Below are positions 6,297-9,976 of a stretch of 9,976 nucleotides of DNA, piece after piece. This DNA comes from Chloroflexota bacterium (GTDB lineage Bacteria; Chloroflexota; Anaerolineae; JAADDB01): NCBI GenBank assembly GCA_013154135.1, contig JAADDB010000172.1:1-9976 (forward strand), read 5' to 3'. Below the pieces are notes generated by a model that was not told where the DNA came from, made no database searches, and saw nothing but the letters and a program-made list of their open reading frames with translations. How positions within the stretch are numbered: the stretch's first letter is position 1; every line of letters starts with the position of its first letter. The position numbers and the translations under genes are program-made.

Positions 6297-7480
6297 CGCT
6301 CTCCTCGCTCCTCCAGGATCTCGTCGTACAGGGCCTGAAACGCGGCCACGTGCCGCTCGATGGTGTACAACGCCAGCACGCGCTCGCGTCCCGCCTTGCC
6401 CATGCGGACGCGCAGGGCCGCGTCCTGGGCCAGTTGTTTCATGGCCGCGGCCAGGGCCTCCTCATCCTGCGGAGGGAAGAGGAACCCCGTCTCCCCGTGC
6501 ACTACGCTCTCCACCGGGCCGCCGTGCGCGGCCGCGATGACCGGCCGCTCCGTGGACATGGCCTCCACAATGACCCGGCCGAAGGGTTCGGGCTCGGTGG
6601 AAGGGAGCACCAGCACGTCCAGCGCGGCCATCACCTGGGGGATGTCCTCCCTGTACCCGGCCCAGATCACCCGGTCGCCGATGCCCATCCGCGCGATCTC
6701 CTGCTTCAACGCCTGACGCCGCCATTCCTCGCCCGGCACCACATCCCCCACCAGGACAAAGCGCGCGTGGGGCACCTGGTGGGCGATGCGCGCGGCCGCG
6801 CGCAGGAACAGGTCCTGCCCCTTCCACCAGTGGATGCGGCCCACCACGCCGAAGACCACCTCCGCGTCGCTCACGCCCCACGCCTCGCGCACCGCGCGGC
6901 CCGGATTCCGGGGGTGGAACGTCTCCGCGTCGATGCCGGGCGGGATGACCGTGATCCGGCTTTCGATGTCCGGCGCGTCCTTCATCAAGTGTTCCCCCAC
7001 GGCCTTGGAGATGACCACCACCCGGTCCCCGTACTTGTTGATGAACCGGGCCATCAGGTGGCGGGTCAGCCGCGGGGTCTGGATGATCTCCATGATGTAG
7101 TAGATGTGGGGGATGCCCAACCAGCGACTGGCCAGTCCCCCGCACCAGACCGCGCCCGTTTGGGAGTGGACCAGTGCGACCTGTTGGTCTCGCATGATCC
7201 GACGCAGGGCCAGGGTGCCCACCAGCAGGCGACGGCTGAACGCGATGAGCCCGAACACGTTGGTGTACCGCCGTCGGAGCACGGCCATGTCAATGGAGGT
7301 GTGGGGGATGGCCTCCTGGGCCAGCGCGCGGCCCAACCGCCCATCATAGGGCAGGTCCTGGGGCATGACCACGAACGGCGCGTACCGGGCCCGGTCCAGC
7401 CGTTTGACCAGGTCCAGCAAGATGATATCGGAACCATAGAGTTCGTTGCTCGAATGGACGTACAGTATCGGGCGACTCAT
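6293..7480 (-). CDS. GT4 glycosyltransferase, paralogue A
   Basis: A 395-residue GT-B enzyme predicted to add a sugar to the lipid-linked repeat unit. The start chosen is the ATG at 7480, giving YVHSSNELYGSD (7-18); the open frame continues upstream, but only as an Arg/Gly/Pro-rich out-of-frame shadow of the GT2 gene. This ATG overlaps the GT2 stop as ATGA and makes the protein the same length as its paralogue. Motifs are VVGRIHWWKGQD (212-223) and PEPFGRVIVEAM (297-308) with the E-X7-E pair E298/E306. Identity with the protein at 3022-4206 is high over the whole length, well over half by eye, but the segment around residues 50-150, which normally shapes acceptor choice, differs more. This suggests related donor chemistry with altered acceptor use (inference). 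Translation of the next gene is coupled through a GTGA overlap. Confidence 0.92.
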   Translation of the reverse strand: MSRPILYVHSSNELYGSDIILLDLVKRLDRARYAPFVVMPQDLPYDGRLGRALAQEAIPHTSIDMAVLRRRYTNVFGLIAFSRRLLVGTLALRRIMRDQQVALVHSQTGAVWCGGLASRWLGIPHIYYIMEIIQTPRLTRHLMARFINKYGDRVVVISKAVGEHLMKDAPDIESRITVIPPGIDAETFHPRNPGRAVREAWGVSDAEVVFGVVGRIHWWKGQDLFLRAAARIAHQVPHARFVLVGDVVPGEEWRRQALKQEIARMGIGDRVIWAGYREDIPQVMAALDVLVLPSTEPEPFGRVIVEAMSTERPVIAAAHGGPVESVVHGETGFLFPPQDEEALAAAMKQLAQDAALRVRMGKAGRERVLALYTIERHVAAFQALYDEILEERGER

Positions 7481-8457
7481 ACGCACTCTCGTTGGGTAAT
7501 GGCCCTCACCAGGCAACGCAGGCTGGTCAGGGTGCAGGCCCTCCACAGCGCGCGGGCGGGCGCGCTGTGTCCTTCCACCCGGGAACGCCCCGGGATGACG
7601 CTGGCCATCCAGCGCAGGCCAAAGCCCACGGCCCCCAAAAGGTGCAGGAAGGCCACCGTGGTCCAAGGGTAACGCGTCCGATAATCCCTGTCCAATCCCA
7701 GCACATTGCGCGCCAGCCCCTGGTCCCCTACCTGGTGGACACTCCCCCCGATGTGGTGGACGATGTGCGCGGAGGGCACGCACACCACCCGACCTCGAGT
7801 CCGCAGGCGGCGGCAAAACGCGACATCCTCCAGGTAGAGGAAGTACTCCTCGGGCCACCCGCCCACCGCGCGGGCCACCTCCGTCCGGGTCATCAACGCG
7901 GCCCCGGACACCCAATCCACGGGGATGGGCGTGGGGTCCCGGTACTGGCGTCGGGCCAGCCAGATCGCGGGGAACCACCGGGGCGCGAGCGCGTACAGGC
8001 CCAGGCTGTAGTTGAACACGTGCCACGGGGTGAACTCATGGCCCGCCGCGCCCCCCTGGATGTGCCCTGCCGCGTCCGTCAACTTGGGCCCCACGGCCAC
8101 CACGTCATCGTGATCCCGCAGGTACGCGATCAGGGTCTGGACGCTGCCGGGCTGCACTTCCGTGTCCGGGTTGAGGAAGAGCACGAAGGGCGCGCGGGCG
8201 CGGGCCAATCCCTGGTTGTTGGCCGCCGCGAAGCCCACGTTCTCCTCGTTCTCGATGATCACCCGCGCGGCCGATCCCGCTTCCCCCGCGGGCCGGAAGC
8301 CCCGCGCGCGCAGGATCTCCCGCGTCCCGTCGGTGGACGCGTTGTCCACCACGATGATCTCGTGGGCCACATCACGCACGTGCGCGTCCAGCGCGTCCAG
8401 GCACGGCCCAATGTGCTGTTTTGAATTCCACGTGACGATGATGATTGAGAGATCCAT
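7477..8457 (-). CDS. GT2 family glycosyltransferase (WbbL-like)
   Basis: A 326-residue GT-A fold enzyme of family 2 predicted to transfer a sugar to the lipid-linked precursor at the inner membrane face. It starts MDLSIIIVTWNS, the standard beta-strand opening, followed by VVDNASTDGT (36-45) and NVGFAAANNQG (73-83). FLNPDTE (94-100) holds the DXD-like metal and donor site, DWVSGAALMTR (181-191) the acceptor loop, and YLEDVAFCRRL (208-218) the catalytic ED pair, with HHIGGS (234-239) after it. This arrangement resembles the rhamnosyltransferase group (WbbL/RfbF type), so dTDP-rhamnose is a plausible donor. A weakly hydrophobic C-terminal segment (about 265-288) may associate with the membrane. 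An AGAGGAG element lies about 17 bases before the ATG, farther than ideal, and overlaps the flippase stop. The gap to the flippase gene is 21 bases. Confidence 0.93.
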   Translation of the reverse strand: MDLSIIIVTWNSKQHIGPCLDALDAHVRDVAHEIIVVDNASTDGTREILRARGFRPAGEAGSAARVIIENEENVGFAAANNQGLARARAPFVLFLNPDTEVQPGSVQTLIAYLRDHDDVVAVGPKLTDAAGHIQGGAAGHEFTPWHVFNYSLGLYALAPRWFPAIWLARRQYRDPTPIPVDWVSGAALMTRTEVARAVGGWPEEYFLYLEDVAFCRRLRTRGRVVCVPSAHIVHHIGGSVHQVGDQGLARNVLGLDRDYRTRYPWTTVAFLHLLGAVGFGLRWMASVIPGRSRVEGHSAPARALWRACTLTSLRCLVRAITQRECV

Positions 8458-8478
8458 CGGCTAATGAAAAGGGCTCCT

Positions 8479-9906
8479 CTACCCGCCGGGCATGAACTGG
8501 GCAGTGACCGTCCGAATGTCGGACCATTGGACCAGGCGAAGGAGCAGAAGCCCCATCGCGTACACAAGGACCGGGACAGTGCCCGCGATCCACAGGGGAG
8601 TGTGTTGAAGAACCTGTGCGACAGCCACACTCCCTGCAATTACAACTCCGGCCCGCGCCCACACGTGCCAGGGGGGCACGCCTCGGGTCACCCGGTGGAC
8701 GGCCCAGATGTGCAGGATCACCGAAGATCCCGAACTTACCAGGATGCCCAGCGCGGCGCCGGTCAGCCCCCCAACATACGTGAAGATGGGAATGATCACA
8801 AGGAAGGCGATGACCTTCGCGATGGCGATGTAGAACGTCAGATCCTGGCGGTTGGCGGCCATCTCCACCACGCCCAGCACGCCGTTGAGGACGAAGAGGA
8901 CGGCCTGCCAGACCAGGATCCGCAACAAGGGCACCGCGCCCGCGTACTCGGTGAGGCCGAACACCCAATCCACCAGCCAGGGCGCCCAGGCCATCATGCC
9001 TAGGGAGAGGACCGCGCTGAACACCAGGCCGTACTGGATGCCCAGGCGCACGCCCCGCCGAAATCGGTCCCACCCCTGGAGGAACAGGCGGGACAGCGCG
9101 GGGTACAGGGCCTCGGAGTAGCCGGTGCTGATGAAGAAGAGGGATCGGGCCAGCACCTGGGCCGCGTTGAAGATGCCACTGGCCTCTTCCCCCAGAATTT
9201 TGGCGATGATGATGATCGCGATGCGGTTGGGGATGATGGCCGCGACCGGGAGCCCGTAGAAGTGGGGCGCGAGCCGCAGCAGGTGTCGCGTCAGGCCCAG
9301 GTCAATCCACACCCGCTGGACCACGTGCGCGCGGGCCAGGTAGAGGAGGTAGAGGATCGCTCCCACCGTCTGCAAGAGGACCATGGCCCAGCCCAGAGCG
9401 ACCACGGAGAGGTGCAGCATGACCGCGACGAGGACCGCGAGGGTGTACAGGGTGTAGGCGATGGTCTGGACCAGGGGGATGATCTCCATGCGCTCGAGCC
9501 CGCGCAGGGTGGCCTCGGACGCGATGACCACGCCAAAGGGGATGAGGGAGATGCCGGAGACCACCACCATCGCGTAGGTGTCCGGCGGATGCCCCCACAG
9601 GAACGCGACCAGGGACTGCACGCCCCAGGCCACGGCCCCGGCCAGAACCAGCACCACCACGGTGCTCCACCAGTACCGGGACGCCTCGTCCCGGTGCCGG
9701 GCCGTCTCCCGGATGAGGAGGTTGGGCAAGCCCAACTGCATGACCACCTGGAAGATGGCGATGTACGCGGTCATCACCGCGAACTTGCCCAGACTTTCCG
9801 CGCCCAGCAGCCGGCCGATGAGCACCTGGATGATCATCCCGAAGACGATGCGGATGCCGCCGTTGACGCTAAGAGCGATGACGTTTTTGATGATGTTACG
9901 TACCAC
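8479..9906 (-). CDS. Wzx-like oligosaccharide flippase (MOP superfamily)
   Basis: A polytopic membrane protein of about 475 residues predicted to flip undecaprenyl-linked oligosaccharides across the cytoplasmic membrane. From the chosen start it opens VVRNIIKNVIALSVNGGIRI, followed by GRLLGAESLGKFAVMTAYIA, the usual first-helix pattern of the RfbX/polysaccharide biosynthesis family. About 12-14 hydrophobic segments follow, with IPNRIAIIIIAKILGEEASGI near the middle, a common feature of helix 7. Two starts are possible: TTG at 9939 (486 residues, no Shine-Dalgarno) or GTG at 9906, which has GAAGGA (9921-9916) 9 bases upstream; I prefer the latter. The frame is open to the window edge, so a start outside cannot be fully excluded. 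It is the first cluster gene visible; the GT2 gene follows after 21 bases. Confidence 0.9.
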   Translation of the reverse strand: MVRNIIKNVIALSVNGGIRIVFGMIIQVLIGRLLGAESLGKFAVMTAYIAIFQVVMQLGLPNLLIRETARHRDEASRYWWSTVVVLVLAGAVAWGVQSLVAFLWGHPPDTYAMVVVSGISLIPFGVVIASEATLRGLERMEIIPLVQTIAYTLYTLAVLVAVMLHLSVVALGWAMVLLQTVGAILYLLYLARAHVVQRVWIDLGLTRHLLRLAPHFYGLPVAAIIPNRIAIIIIAKILGEEASGIFNAAQVLARSLFFISTGYSEALYPALSRLFLQGWDRFRRGVRLGIQYGLVFSAVLSLGMMAWAPWLVDWVFGLTEYAGAVPLLRILVWQAVLFVLNGVLGVVEMAANRQDLTFYIAIAKVIAFLVIIPIFTYVGGLTGAALGILVSSGSSVILHIWAVHRVTRGVPPWHVWARAGVVIAGSVAVAQVLQHTPLWIAGTVPVLVYAMGLLLLRLVQWSDIRTVTAQFMPGG

Positions 9907-9931
9907 AGGTGTCCATCCTTCGCGATCGGCC

Positions 9932-9956
9932 TTTGTCAATATGGACTTTGGACAAA
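9932..9956. promoter_or_regulatory. Short inverted repeat upstream of the flippase gene
   Basis: TTTGTC (9932-9937) and GACAAA (9951-9956) form a 6-bp inverted repeat with 13 bases between, in an AT-rich patch about 25 bases before the preferred GTG start. It could be an operator-like site for the cluster. No convincing -35/-10 pair is visible between here and the window edge, so the operon promoter may lie beyond base 9976. The arms are short and chance is a real alternative. Confidence 0.25.
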
Positions 9957-9976
9957 ACGTGGCGGCTTGGAAAAGT

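Noticed and set aside
7481..8026. N-terminal extension of the GT4 gene at 6293-7480
   Set aside because: It is rich in Arg, Gly and Pro, lies out of frame over the well-supported GT2 gene, and would break the ATGA overlap and the length match with the paralogue.

Overview
The window is a dense, GC-rich bacterial locus. Every gene I can support reads on the minus strand, so transcription runs from high to low coordinates. It has two parts. The larger part (about 9939 down to 1872) is a seven-gene surface-polysaccharide cluster. The smaller part (1764 down to 1) is a housekeeping block, ffh followed by the first codons of rpsP, in the conserved ffh-rpsP order seen in many bacteria. The organism is not stated. 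The GC-rich coding sequence, GTG starts, good Shine-Dalgarno sites and a short, monoderm-looking Wzx/Wzy cluster without outer-membrane export genes would fit Chloroflexota or a similar high-GC lineage, but this is a weak inference.

Polysaccharide cluster in transcription order: a Wzx-like lipid-linked oligosaccharide flippase (start 9939 or, more likely, 9906; stop 8479); a GT2 glycosyltransferase (8457-7477); a GT4 glycosyltransferase (7480-6293); a hexapeptide-repeat O-acetyltransferase (6296-5586, GTG start); a Wzy/O-antigen-ligase-like polymerase (5548-4193); a second GT4 enzyme (4206-3022) that is a clear paralogue of the first; and a DUF1972-type GT4 glycosyltransferase (3032-1872, GTG start). 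Four junctions overlap by 4 to 14 bases and the other two gaps are 21 and 37 bases, so this looks like one translationally coupled operon. The likely pathway is assembly of a lipid-linked repeat unit by four glycosyltransferases, acetyl decoration, flipping by the flippase and polymerisation or ligation by the Wzy-like protein. No initiating sugar-phosphate transferase, chain-length regulator or export gene lies inside the window.

The 318-base gap between the cluster and ffh (1554-1871) holds a very good sigma70-type promoter for ffh (TTGACC, 17 bases, TAAAAT), a leader of about 175 nt with a strong two-part hairpin, a 24-nt near-repeat present twice, and two hairpins just past the end of the cluster. 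The 171-base gap between ffh and rpsP holds a nested inverted repeat (150-222) and a possible weak terminator (111-136). A perfect 12-bp hairpin spans the acetyltransferase stop codon, just before a polymerase start that has no Shine-Dalgarno site. I see no CRISPR array, transposase, tRNA or rRNA. The coding content belongs to known families; the less explained material is the set of structured intergenic elements.
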